Shown here: positions 1 to 13,200 of the stretch, one piece after another | Position numbering within the stretch: position 1 is the first letter of the stretch | Layout: each line of letters opens with the position of its first letter | Assembly (NCBI GenBank): GCA_036429605.1 | Contig: JAVFKD010000004.1 | Coordinates: 3,720,001 to 3,784,000, forward strand | Length of the DNA: 64,000 nt | Source: Cladobotryum mycophilum | Taxonomy: Eukaryota; Ascomycota; Sordariomycetes; Hypocreales; Hypocreaceae | Direction of reading: 5' to 3' | Translations under genes and position numbers: made by a program | Notes under the pieces: model-generated | What the model was told of the DNA's origin: nothing | What the model saw: only the letters and a program-made list of their open reading frames with translations | The model's database searches: none

Positions 1-520
1 AATATGGCATGTTTAACTTTTGCCCAAGAACACTTGCTTGCGCTAACTGTTGAATATACGAGTCCACATCCCTTCCCCCTTTTCATACGATGATCCCCTT
101 GTAGCACATTCCTTTTTGCAAATACACAGTCTTGGATGTCATGATGGAACATGAGTGACGTGCCAGACGTTTCCCCGCAGGTCAGCATCATGATTGAATT
201 TACTGTTGCCGACGCCGACGCCGGTGCCGATCAAGCGATCTGGTTCTGGCGCAGACTTTCGCTCAAGCCGGTGATGACAGACAAGGTCAGGAGTCATAGC
301 GATAAGAATCACCGTAAGCAACAAACGGGGAACACAAGGGCTCCTGGTAGAAGAAGCCCTTGGCACATGCTGGCCATAGGCTAGAAGGGCTCAATGAAGA
401 GGGGGGCCCATGGGCCATGGTCCAGGACAAGACAGTTCAAAACGCTCTGCCGCTTCGACGAGGCGAGAAAGGCTCAAGTTGCAGCCAGACACCACGAAAG
501 CAAGCATAAAGCATAGCGCA

Positions 521-542
521 TGCGTGCGTGCGTGCGTGCGTG
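521..542. repeat. Microsatellite (TGCG)n
   Basis: About five tandem copies of the tetranucleotide TGCG in gene-free DNA. Confidence 0.9.
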
Positions 543-663
543 ACAGAATGAGTGAGTGTGGGATATCACAGGAGGCCAGGAAAACAAGAAAAACAAAAAC
601 GCCTAGCGGTGGGGGCCAAGAATGCAAGAAGAGGGGGTAAGGAGAGGAGTGGTGAGGAGGTGA

Positions 664-688
664 TGGTGGTGGTGGTGGTGGTGGTGGA
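664..688. repeat. Microsatellite (GGT)n
   Basis: About eight tandem copies of GGT. They lie in gene-free DNA and do not appear to encode a protein tract. Confidence 0.9.
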
Positions 689-1633
689 CGCGATATTGAT
701 GGCCAAAAGCTTCATTTCACAACGAGTAGGGAGTAAGTATTATGCATGTGAGTGCGTGTGAGTGCGTGTGAGTTGTGAGTGTGTGAGCTTCAATACTGTG
801 AGTGGTCGATTAGGTAATCCAATCAGTTTTTACCTCAATCGAATCGATCTGTCAATTGTTACAGGTACAAAGAACAGGTACCTCGTACTCCGAAGGGAGG
901 TGCAGGTACATCGCCACCGAACGCAATACAGCGGTTGGTGGCGCTCGACAGTTGGGGAGTTGCTGCTCGGTGCTGCAAGGGCATAAAAAAACGTTCATAA
1001 GCGAGAGGAAAGCCAAGAGAAAAAACAATGATTGACAAGGTTCCAAAGCAAGTCATAATCCATACAGTATGGAGCACAAAGTACAAAGAAGGGTACAAAA
1101 TACAAAAAGGACAGTAATAATAAGAAGGAAAATGGAGAAAAGGGGGAGAGGAGGGCGAGGTGTCTCTGGGTCCCGCCATTGGTCAGACATGAATGATCCT
1201 TGTCCTGCTGAAGGAGAGCATGGAACAGCATATGCGGCGGCATGTCCATCGCCTGTGAACCAACCACTGGGCGAGGTGCATGCGTGGTGTGCATAGAGTG
1301 GGCCTCTCATCGGATGCACATGTAATGCAGCAGAGACTCGATGAGGATGTACCAGGTATAGTTAATGTAGAGTTTGTGCATTGCAGTACTTGTACATACA
1401 TGTGTGGTGTGTCGTGTTGTATGTTGTGTGTTGTGTGTTCCCTCCTTTTACCTCTCAACTGACATAATATCCAGATAAATGCATGAGGATCGATGAAGGA
1501 AGTGGAGACTGCTGCACACTTTTCGTATTGGTGATACCACAGTGTTGGGTGTTTGGCTGGAACAGGCACCATCTTGTATTTGTACGTAGGTGTTGTACTC
1601 GTGAATGCATACACCGTACACCACATTCACATA

Positions 1634-1673
1634 TACGCGCGCGCGCACGCACACACACACACACACGCACGCA
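1634..1673. repeat. Compound (CG)n/(AC)n dinucleotide tract
   Basis: An alternating purine-pyrimidine tract runs from CG repeats into AC repeats. This composition can adopt left-handed Z-DNA. Confidence 0.85.
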
Positions 1674-1823
1674 CCATACATATTCCACCCAGGTACCTCC
1701 TATACACACATGATGCACTCTTGCATATGTAGGCACATTGAGTATCCAGAAATAAACAACAAACCAACGAAAAAGGCAAAACCACCAGCTTATGGCCCGC
1801 GACCCATATCCCAGAAAGCATAC

Positions 1824-1853
1824 CTATGCTATGCTATGCTATGCTATGCTATG
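1824..1853. repeat. Minisatellite (CTATG)6
   Basis: Six perfect tandem copies of the pentamer CTATG. Confidence 0.95.
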
Positions 1854-4800
1854 CTGTCCTTATCCCCCTCCCTCTCCCCTACTGATTCCAGAGGTCCAGG
1901 CAGGTCCAGGCCAATCGCTTCATCCACTGCCAATGCTCGGCAATTAACAATGCCGTCTAGACTTTGCTCATTCGGACAAGACGTCACGTCTTCAGCGTTG
2001 CATTTCACCAAATCCATATCAAGTCTTGGCTAACTGGGCACATTTCGTCAACGTCCACGACCGCTTTGGTAATGATGGCCCAATAACTCCCGAAACCATC
2101 GATGACTATCAAACCATGTTCATGGTCAAACGAACCTACTCCGTACGTCCGCACCTGTACTGTGTCTCTATTCGGCTTGCCTTTCCGCGCCGAATCAGCC
2201 TATCACCACTCATTCGTACAAGGACAGGTATTTGATTCCAACACCGCGGGCGGAAGCGAAAGGCCCCAAAAACTCAATCACCCACCCTTCATCTTGGGTC
2301 GGCTCAACGAGTACACGTGGCCATGCCTATCCAATATGCATACAAGTGCATATGTAGACAGGGAGCGGGTCGGCAGTATGTACATTCCTGGAAAAGGAAT
2401 CTCACCCCCCTCTTCCCTTCTCCTTGGCTCGTCGACCCTCAATCTGGGCCCGGATTGCCCAACTCAAGGTAGCGTCGACACACCCCCGAACATCGCTCTC
2501 CCTTCTAACACAAAAGAGGTAAGAATGCTTGATTGGGACGATGAGCCGTATCCAGTGGCCCGCTCAGAGACCAGGGTGACGAAGCCAAGCCAAAAGCCAA
2601 GCCAAGCACAGGCTCATACCACCCAGTGTGTCGGGACCGCGCTCGGCTCTCGCTCGCATAATGAATGGTTATTCACAAAACAAGCACAGCTTAGCCTACA
2701 CCGGCCCCTTTTTATGTATGCACATGCAGATGGAATCTGAGTTGGTACCAAGCGTGCCTATCAACTGTGACGCCTTTGCACAGCAATTCGCCTGCCCTAC
2801 GGCACCACGATACACCAAGACGCACCGGATAGCTCATCTGCCGGCAAATGGCGCAGAACGGCAATTTAAAACATTCAATTGGCAAGGTCTTGGGTAGGTC
2901 GCCGACCTCAAAACTCTGCAGAAAACGCCACAACTGTCTCTTGGATCGATGAGTGTCGACTGATTTCAGCGCCATGTGCCAAAGCCATCCGGAGACATGT
3001 CCCGAACGCTGAGGCCTCGTGCTTGTCTAAGAATCCTTGAGGGCAATCCCTCGATAACCGTAGCTAAGCCTTGAGGGCCGTTGAGTCCCCATTTTCCATT
3101 TCCCATTAACCAGGGACAGGAAACATTGCAGGTTGGCCCATGAGCTTGGAATTTTGACTCGGCTATCGGCCCCCAATGGCTGAAGAGGGAGTGAAAACTG
3201 TTTGAAACAACTAGTCGACAGCTCGTGGCCCATCCTGGACAATCAACACGGCATCTGCGACGTCCATCACTGAAGAGGTTTAGGAATCGCCGTCTACCGC
3301 AACTTCGCGGCGAACCTGTTCCAGTTCCCGGTTGTCGTCTACGTCAGCCTCTCCCTCCCGGCCCGTCGCATGGAGGCAGCCGTTGTGGCCCGTTCACTCT
3401 GAGACTGGATTTCACTCACCCCGTGTGCTGTCTGCTCCTCGTCCAGACACTTGGCTCATTGCAACACTGCTAAGAGACATTCACCAAAATAAGGTGGACA
3501 TTGGGTAGCATCGTGCAATTCCAGGTCTTCAACCCATGTAAAAGTCACTTTGGGGGGTGGTTCAGAGGTCCGTGGTCGATGACAGCTACAAGTGTGTTCA
3601 TGTAAGAACCCTACCAATTTTGAGGTCCATACAAGTATGTAATAACTCTAGGGGCTTGGCAGAGCGAGACAAGACATTTCCATCACACGCACACCTTGTC
3701 GAAGGCGCACTCCATTCCCAGTTTGAACTTTGAACCATGTCGACAATCCACTTTTACCATGATACCGGAAACATCCAGCCCCTTGTTTGCCGGAGTGAGA
3801 CAGCAGTCGCAAAACTCGGGACCCAATGACCCAAGCCTCTGGTTCATTATGATGAACGATAGGGAGCCGTTTAGCTGGGACAGGCGCCACCCAACTTAAT
3901 TCTCCTATTGATGCCCTCGGGAACCCACACGCCCAACGTCCGCCCGGATATTTGGTCTTTGGAATCTTTCAAGGTCTAGAACCGAGGCTTGGTAGGCATA
4001 CTTTTGACAATAAAATTTCCTCTACTGCGGAAGAATGAGAAAAGTCCGCAGATAGTACAGGTCACTAAACAGCCCTACGATTATGCTAACGGTATATACC
4101 GTGAAGGGTGTCGTCACCGATACACCTCCTGATGCGCCAGGGTGTGGAACCCGTCGCCTTTCTGAGCCCAGCGCCTGGAATTGCTGGGAAGAGGGGCGAT
4201 GTGATCGACCAACCGCAGTGCGTTATTGGTAGACGGAACTCTCCGTGCTGGGGAATCCGGGTTTTCAGCAATACTTGATTGCATTAGACCGACAGTAGAT
4301 CAGTTGAGATTTTGGGGAGAAATTCCTTCTGCTCAGGTTATTCATAGGTGCGACATTATCTCTTTTTCCCTTTCTTTTTATTTCTCGTACTCGTACGTCC
4401 AATCACACAGAGTAGTATATGGTCAGATCCAGGATATCTCCCCGGGCGGAGAGAGAAAGAGAAAGAGGTGTGTGGGGTGATCCTGACGAAGTATTTTCAT
4501 CACCAGGAGCGACAGCCGCGGTGATCGACCATCTGCCGGCAACAAGCTTTACTATCAAACGTTTCGGTGTAACGCTGTTCCATAGGAGTGGAATGGGGAA
4601 CCCAAAATGTCTCTGGATGCCCGGGACATGGCTGCTCCGGGACCCCAAGAATCCAACCGGCGAATCACAAGATTTTCAGCGGCTACGCAAAAACAAGAGC
4701 ATCGTAAAATCTCCCCCTCTCTTCCAAGACAAAAACCCGAGCCCAAGGGCCCGTGAAGGAGCATTGCAGGTGCCAAGAGCCTGGGGCTGCTGTCACTTGG

Positions 4801-7800
4801 GTTCCCGGCCCAGTGGCGCGGGACAGAGGGCGAGACCTTTTCTCATGCTTGTCGCAGAGCATAATGTAGTATGATCCAACCAAAAGCAAATTCTAGTACG
4901 TATGTGCTAGGACAGCCTTGTCCTGATTGCGGAGCAGGGAATCAAAAGAAATACGGAGCAGCCAATCAGGCGTTGAACGCTTAACTCTCTCCGTGCCGCA
5001 GTCAATCAGAGAGAGTTGGATCCTACGGGATTATCATTCTTGTCAGGGGGTCCCAGACTTGAAGCGCAATATCGACGATTTGAACTTTGATTGCTACGGG
5101 GTTTTGCAAAAACTGCATAATTCTCGCGGCGTCGTATACTTCCACTAATGAAAATCACCCTGAATGAAGTACCGTTGGGGGCAGAAAACGTCCTTGGCAT
5201 GGCGTGAGGTGGAAAAAGGAAAGGAGAGGGCGAAAGAGGACGATAAAAAATCGGTCACCGATCGCGTACAGTAGCTCGACCTCATTTTTTTCGTGGCCAC
5301 ATGCGCTAGCTGGCGATCATGACCCCCAACGAGGCGGCATCCATCATGTCCTGTAAATTACAGGGCTGTTTGGTTAAGGCACAAGCATAAGCACAAGCCC
5401 CAGACCATGTCACTGCTGCTGCTTTGTCTGCCGCATTGTCTGCTGCATTGTCACTTCATTATTCAGGAAACCAGTATACGAAACTGGGTTAGTTACGCGT
5501 CTTCATCGAAGCTGAACTTGATTGCGTATTCTCTTCCTTCTCCCTGCTTTCAGCCTTTTCGCTTGGGTATCATCTCAGGGCTGAAAGTTCCGTTGACAGA
5601 TCTGACCGTTGCTGCTTGGCTTGGGCAGGTATTTCGCTGGGATATCTTTAGATCGAAGGTTGCGGCAGCACGGGTCAACTGTGCTCGTGCGGTGTGAACC
5701 GTAGCTTTGGGGCTACCGAGTTACCGGGTGACCAGGGGGCAAAGCATCATGGTAACGCAAGGATGATGATCAAGGAGGTGTCAAGGGTCAAGGGGGTACT
5801 GGCCTTGTTTTGGGTTGCTTCCTTTCCTCAACTGGCAAGGCAAAACCACGCTGCTGGTTCTCCGGCGCAGCGAGCCGTCAACACGCCCCCCTCCTCTTTG
5901 GACTGATGCCCTTGAACGGCCTCCCGTTCCCAAATCCCATTCAATCTAGCCCATCCCTTCCCGTGACGTGGCTTGGCGGGGAGAGATTCCTACTGGTGTC
6001 TATCTGACATGCTAACCAGGTCTAAAGACTTTAATGTTGCACACTACCAGCAAAACTACGACGGTTTCGGTACGGGGGTGCAACCCCAAGCAACAGGGCT
6101 CATTCCAGAGAGACATGCTAATTGTTTTCATCGCCAGATCAATACGGTGCGGTAAATATAGTCAGACCGTTCTTAAATGATGATTTGGTTGTGCGTTTGT
6201 ATCAGAGCTTCGCCCCCAACGGATGGACATGGCAGAGGCCGTTCTGACCACCAACCCGTTTATGCCATGTGGGGTCTCTCCATGTCCCTTGAGCGCCCAT
6301 GACCATGATCTACGCCGCCGACGGCATTCTCCAGCCAATCTTGGGTCTTGGTTCATCTTCAAGGCTTCAAGGTTAGGCAGACGACCCAGTCGGGACGCGA
6401 ATATCACTCATTACACATACTTCATTTGATCACGGTGAGCGAGAGGGGTTGACGGGGGTCAAAGCTAAGAAGCGGGAGGCACATCTCCTTCGTGTTTCAG
6501 AGACGAACTGTCGAGGGGATTCCCTGTTTCCAGCAGCTCTGAAGCATAAACTATGAACGCCACAACACAATCACAAGTCAACCGCCAGTGCGTACTATCA
6601 CGCTGGATCTTCGATGCTTTCAAGTACCGCACCAATTATGCTTCAAGCGTTGCATGGTTTTCATTATTTTATTTTATTTTTTCTCGCCCAAGGCCACACG
6701 CCACACCGCCACGCATACCTCTGGTGTGCATCATGTTTGGTATAGCTTCATACTCTTGAGGCATATGAAGACGTCACCTAGCATGCCATTTCCCCAAACT
6801 TACACCGTTCTTGGGAAAACAGCCCCCAGATAGACGGCGTTCGAGGCACCTGGGGTCGATAAACCGCATGGATGCATCTAAAAGTAAAACCTAGCCAACA
6901 GGGAGCCTGGAGGATCGATTATTATTGTTTTGGCAGCGGGACAGTCGGCAAGGCAGACCACGTTTTTTTTCTTTCATCCTGAAACAAGTAAAGCCAGGAA
7001 GGGGGAAGAAAGGGAAAGGAGAAGAAAAAAACCTCAAATCCGACGGGCACGTTAGAAAGAATAACCTTGGCAGGCCTGTGTAAGAAGCCAAGAGAAGCGC
7101 GGTGGTGGGTTTTAGGAGTGGGTGGTGGTGATGCTGGCCGTTGGATATGGTAGTTGATAGTTGGAAGCCGCCGTTTGGACGAAAAAGACTATAACGCTTC
7201 CCCAAAGAGCGTAGGCTAGGGAGACTTGTCGAGAACAGCCGGCATGTTGGCTTGCGTAGACCCTGGTCACAAGGGGACTACTCCTCGAGTGAGAAGTGAG
7301 GAGTGAGAGGAGAAAGAAAAATGAACGCTAGCACTATCAGAAAAACAGCCTCGTGCTAGTAGGATTTTGTTAGGAATCTATTTTTATACAAAACGTCCAA
7401 GTGACAAAAAGCCGTCTGATGATTAGCAAAAGAATAGGGTTAAACTTAGTAGGAGGGGGAGAAAAGAACATGACGGCATGGCTTGTTCATTCAAAGCAAT
7501 CAGAGTACGAAGCACTACATCTCAAGAGATTATACCAAATCCTGCCACCAAGACCCGTACTTTAAAGAAGCTTCGGTAGTGTTGTTTCTCGTCCAATTGC
7601 AGATGATGTCCCTGATATACATACATAAGGCAAAAGGGCAGTGCCAGTTCAAAGTACATAGTAGTGTTGGCATGCGTGCGACCTACCTTGTAGTAGTATT
7701 CAGTAGTAGATACTCCGTACTCCGTATGTAGGTATAACAGGTATACCCTTGCCAGCGTATGCACACCATGGAACGATTCTCATGCCCCCTTGTCGCTCAA

Positions 7801-9676
7801 AATAAACTCATAGAAACTCTCGGTGTGTGGTCGCCGGAAAGCCTTGGCGCTTCAAACCAACCCGCGTGGAGAAAAGCGTGTCGCCCTGCCTGCTGGTACA
7901 ACCCCCCCCCAGAGAGAAAATTGACCAGTATGAGAGGCACAAAGAGGAAGAGGGAAAAGAGAGGAAGAGAGAGAGAGAGAGAGACAAGGATGCTTTACGT
8001 ACCGATCGACTGGGGACCGGGGGCATCGATTGAGGATCCACCATACTAGTCTGCTTCTAGCAAGTTTAAGCGATTGAGCATGTGATCTAGACAACAAACG
8101 GTCAACCATTGGGTGCATGTGCGAGCAAAATAGGAGTGCACGCACCACCTGCCCGCCGTTTTACGTCTGCTCGGTGGAGATTGTGGGTAAAGCTTGGTTT
8201 TTTTCTCTCTCCCTTGCCAAGGATACGTACCCTTTGATCGAAAGGGATCTCACTGGTCAGCAAGTGCGAGGTATACGACGGATCCAGTTTCCGGTCAAGT
8301 CAGGGTTCGATTAAATGTCTCAAGAAAAAGAGAATAATCATATTGATATCCACTTTACCTGATCTGGATTAGAGATCGATAAAAAGCTTACTCATAGCAC
8401 ATAAGCATCGCTGTAATACTTCTTCTTTGAGTATAGCGGAGGAGGTAGGACCGTTACCTAAAACGGTGGAAGCTTGCGAGTCCGCTCGTGATTGGCCATG
8501 CTGCATTATCTAAGCATGCATATTAAGTCTTGGCCCCCTTAAAACACACATTATACCATTCTCGATGACGGGCTTATCCAACACATCCACTTTCACCTCC
8601 ACCATTCCTCTTATGTTGAGTGTTGTTTACACACGAAAATATCGGCAAACCAAAGAGGAAAACGGAGATTTGTTCCTCTCGTACGAAAGAGTCGAACGCT
8701 TGTCGGGCGGTACGGAGAAAAGAAGAAAAAACGGACCCCATGCGATTGCCTTGAATCGTAATGATGATGGGCGAAGAATATTCCAGGAACGGCAACTCAA
8801 TCGCGGAACAGAAACGCTGTCGGCGAAGCAGCCCCCAAAGCATACCCATCATGCTAGTTGCTGTATGTACGTACTTCGTTCGTGCCGTTCAAAGACATCG
8901 CTCGTATATCAATACATTCCGATGTGTGGATACAACGCATAGCTACTTACCCATCTATCCATGACGTTGAATATGTGGTGCTTGTCTGTGATGTATGTAC
9001 TGTAGGAACCGCATTTCGGTTACACCATACGAAATGTGATGTCTTTGATTGAATATACGTAATGTCAATCTTGCTTGCCCCGAGTTTTACATGACAAGTT
9101 GCCCGTCTGCCTGCCTACTCCGCACACGAGAAGGAATCTTCGATAGTTCGGAAACCCTCAAGCAAGGACCCGTGGATATTGCACGACTCTGCCGTCAGTT
9201 CAGTATCACAAGGCTGTCTTTTCCGTCTTGTCATCTATTTAGGTTTCCCTGACGAGAACTGAACATGATTGGGCATGGCAAGAGGCAGCACAAAGCAGAC
9301 AGGGCTGGCTAGTGTCCCTTGGAGCCGGTGTGGCTCATCAGAAACGCCTGCAACGCATGAGCGATCGCGAATCGGCCAAGTCCGACCATGCAAAACCTTA
9401 TTAAGCAACCACCATCCAATGGATGATCCAACGGTGACCAATCAAAGTGGTGGGATTCGCTAAATGGAGCCCGAATGGAATGCATGCCGTCATGAATTAT
9501 CTGCACGTACAAGTATCATAACTCGCACAAATCAAAAGTGGACATGAAATATACGAAAGGAAAATATCAGAGACAATTAAAAGAGGAGGTGGTGAAACGT
9601 ACGTGGAAATTGCTTTTTGAGCATGCAAATTGCGACTGGGACGTACCTCGCATGTACTTGCCGTATGAGTATAATC

Positions 9677-9708
9677 GGGGGGAAATGGGGATGGGGATGG
9701 GGATGGGG
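9677..9708 (+). repeat. (GGGGAT)n, G-quadruplex-type repeat
   Basis: A run of six G is followed by AAAT and then four GGGG blocks separated only by AT. This meets the usual criterion for an intramolecular G-quadruplex on the plus strand (four or more G-runs with short loops). Confidence 0.85.
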
Positions 9709-10264
9709 ATGTGCTGTCCGTACAAAGTAAAGTTGTTGAGCGCTGATTCGATACCCGTTCCCTCTGTAATTTCGATGGTCGGCGACCATCTGAACAGATC
9801 GGCGACCAAAACATACCGGGGGGCCATTCCTGACGGGACATTCCGCTCTGTTGGACAGGCCTGGTCTTCTTTGGGCACAAAGTACACATGTATCAAAGTA
9901 TCCATCTTCTCAATTGATACTGATGCGACACTGGTCTCAAAAGACTTTACCTCTTTTATTCACAAAGCTTCCGGTACGGCAGTCCGGCAAGGGGCAATGA
10001 TCAACAGCATGGGAGGGAGCATGGAATAGGAATCTTATTTCATTTGTTTTCGCTCTCACTCTCACTCTCCCTACTTCATTCTGACGGAATTCGGTCGTCC
10101 CTCGAAAACCCGCCCGGGATGATGCGCTGGATGGGTGGTGTCGGTGGAGCCTTGTCGTACAAGAAAAGACAAAAAAAAATTTAAGAGACATCTAGAATGA
10201 GAGACAATGCAGAGAAGCAAAGGAGACCAGGGCATCGCACAGATTACCGCTTTGGATCGAACGT

Positions 10265-10285
10265 GGGGATGGGTGGGAGGGAGGG
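10265..10285 (+). repeat. G-quadruplex-type run with 1-2 nt loops
   Basis: GGGG-AT-GGG-T-GGG-A-GGG-A-GGG: five G-runs with loops of one or two bases, a very stable class of predicted quadruplex. Confidence 0.75.
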
Positions 10286-13200
10286 AGAAGCAAGCAACAG
10301 GAGAGCCACAATGAAAACAACAAAACAAGCAACGGGAGAAGGGATGGAGTGAGCCGCGTACAGGCTGCAGAACATGGGAACATGGGATGGGATGGATAGG
10401 GAACAGGGAGCGCCAATAAGCGCAGGCATCCAGAGCTTGAATGAGCATGTGCATGGATTCATGACAGACCAGGGCACGGCCTCGTGGGAAGATTGCGGGT
10501 GGAGGTGGTCAGGACCCTGACGAGATTGGCGTCCGGCAAGATGGGACCTCCCTCTGCCTTGTGCGGGATTGGGCCCTGTCCATCCCGAATCCTTGATGTT
10601 CATCCCCAAAGGAAAAGGGGGAGGGGCGTGAATAGCATTCAGGATGATTAGTTGACTAGTTTCACTCCTACACCAACTCTCTCTCACACACCCCCGGTCC
10701 CGTTTTGGGGACCAGAAGCTACCAGGACACTCCCCTGTTTAGAAGGTACGCTTTCCACAGTGATCTAGACCCAGATTGGTAAGCCAAAGTATCAATCAGT
10801 GCTGCAAAGGGTCAATGCTCAGCCCTATAAACTCAATGAACACAAAAGGATAACAGAATTGCACAATATGTGCATAAAACTTCCAACCAAAATTGGTAGT
10901 AAACCAAAACGCCTACCCTACATCTTCTTTTGGGGCTTGCCACGATGCCTAAATAGAGTTTCGACTTGTTGAATATTCTTTCTCTCAAGTGCCGTGCAGA
11001 TAATCGCCACAATTGAATCGATGGCGTCTGGACTATCACAATTCCAACCCTATAATAGTTTTTCGGCAGTTGATGATCGATTTAAGTGCTTGCATTGTGA
11101 TGAAGATATTGGTTTGACTTGTTGTGGTAGTCGTGCGTGAAAAAACCATATGTATTTTCCTTCATCTTTTAAATAGAACAACAATGTTATTGATCTCGGC
11201 CTCTGACATTTCGAGTAAAGCGACAAGCAATTACACCAAACAAGGTATTACCCTGGATCCGAGTTAATGGGTCTGACGGCAACGTTGGTTCACGACGTTG
11301 AAGGAAGGATGAATGCGGGTTGTGCCTAATTCCTTCGTTCCAAATACACCCATGCCACAGTCACCAGCCACATGGTGTCAAGACATCACATCTACCTTGT
11401 CCATCGTCAATACAGAACCACCACCACCACCGCATATCATTCATCTCTGAGGCTATGGTATGTTTGTCAACGTCGTTTTCTTCTTCTTCTTCTTTTCCCC
11501 ACTGCTCACATGATAAAAAAAAAAAGTAAATAACCGAGAATATACGCACAAACACTTGGGCGGTGCATTCAAAGATACGAACATGTACAAGCTCACATGA
11601 CGCAGACTTGGCAGTGCTAAACAATATTTTCAAAGCGCATTATCGCCCCCACGAAGAAAAAAACCAAAGACCTTGGCATTGTGACGTATACTGAGGCCAT
11701 AGTTCTGGCCTCATTCAGCTATTCAGTTGGCCGAGAAAGGAATGGCAAAAGATGAGCCACATGACGCGCCAAGGCACCGTCTTTGACGCCATGCCTCAAA
11801 TGCAACTAGTCAGAATAGATGCGACGGGATATCCAACGACAAGTGAGATATGAATCAAATAACGGACGCTAATGGCTGTCGCCAGCAATGAGAGCCAAGG
11901 AAATTCTCCTGCCCTCCACGAATAGCCACATCCTTCGTTCGTTAGCCTTGCCGCCGTTTTGAGAGAGGGAAAGAGTGGAGGGTATTGTCTCTCTTATTCA
12001 GATGTAGAGTTTCAATATGTCTCTCCATCGTCCACGAGGCGGCGCGCAGATGCAGACTCATCCCTCCACCCTCCCGCTACCTTTGGCTTGGGACACCATA
12101 CAGACGGACAACACGTTTTCCTTTGCGGATAGACAGAGAGGCCTGGACCACCACACTCCCAGAGCTGTCGTAGGGCTGAGCACATGCGTCTCCATCCCGT
12201 CTCATGCTGATACGACGGCGCCCCGTGGCAGCAAGAGATGGGCAGCGCTACTGGCGCTTGAGAGTTCGAATTGGGCGATTTGCAGCTCGTTTGAAGTGTT
12301 TTGGGGGAAAGCCTCGCTATTTGCCTAGACTATGAGGCGATAGACCTGCGACACAACCCTGTGACGCGGGCACCGGAACTTGCCATGGCGTGTGGCCCAA
12401 TGTGGATGCATACCTGTACAAACTTCTGCTGAAAGGCAAGGGAGTCACAGCAGGCGAGAGAATATTAGCGTACTCCTCCTCCCTTGCGTGACGAATCCTA
12501 CCTGTAGGTAAAGTGGAATACGGAGTACGGAGTTATCTACAGCAGGCAGAAAATATGATGCCGGAAATCAAGAATCTGGCATATCCGCAGGACCGGCTCG
12601 CCACTGCGCAGTTGCTGTAGAGGATGAAGAGGAGGACCGTGCCATATCTGCATTTGGTGAGACTGACCGCCCGCTTACATCCGTATGCACACACAGAAAT
12701 ACGCGCACGTGAAGAGTCATGACCAAAGCGATCCATCGCCTGGTGGTTATGTTGATTACGAAATATCTACGAGTATCAGAGTAAACCAGAATAGGCGAAT
12801 CTTGCGATCGGGGTAGTTCATTGGTAAGATGACTGCAGGGTGGGCAAAGTTCTCTTCCATGAAGAAATGGCAAACCCCACCAAGCGGAGTGTATGGAGAA
12901 GAAGAAAGGATGACATGACGGCATCAAATCTTGATAACAATGCTGATGATGATGATGATCCAAAAACAGCATCATAGCCGCACGTCTCAGTCCGGGAATG
13001 CAACGCAAAACAAAAAAAGATAAAACAAAAAAAAACGTGGAGTTCATCGCTTGTTTCGCGCCTGCTGAAGCTCCTAAGCCTCTTTTTATTTTTGTTTTGC
13101 CCATCGCATCTCGAATCTGGCATGGCATGAACATGGAGGCGAAACGAGCAGGGGGTCCGGAGGTGACATCGAGAGTCCCCTGAAGAGACGGCACTTACGC

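Noticed and set aside
2026..2740. Open frame of 212 codons in the desert
   Set aside because: No domain, mixed composition, no splice-linked partner, and it overlaps other frames. It is compatible with chance in GC-balanced DNA.
3270..3402. Hydrophobic frame reading YRNFAANLFQFPVVVYVSLS
   Set aside because: It looks membrane-like, but it is only about 40 codons, ends in a stop, and no adjacent exon continues it.
4000..6500. Decayed transposon
   Set aside because: No terminal repeats, reverse transcriptase, transposase or integrase motifs were found, and the base composition is not RIP-like.
8299..8310. GGGTTCGATT resembling a tRNA T-loop
   Set aside because: No pairing T-stem, acceptor or A-box at the right distance.
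9538..10029. 163-codon frame spanning the (GGGGAT)n array
   Set aside because: The frame is kept open by the repeat (GMGMGMGM), and the opposite strand is equally open.
12568..13194. 208-codon minus-strand frame and its overlapping neighbours
   Set aside because: Low-complexity Ser/His/Phe stretches with open frames on both strands and in several phases. There is no coding signature.
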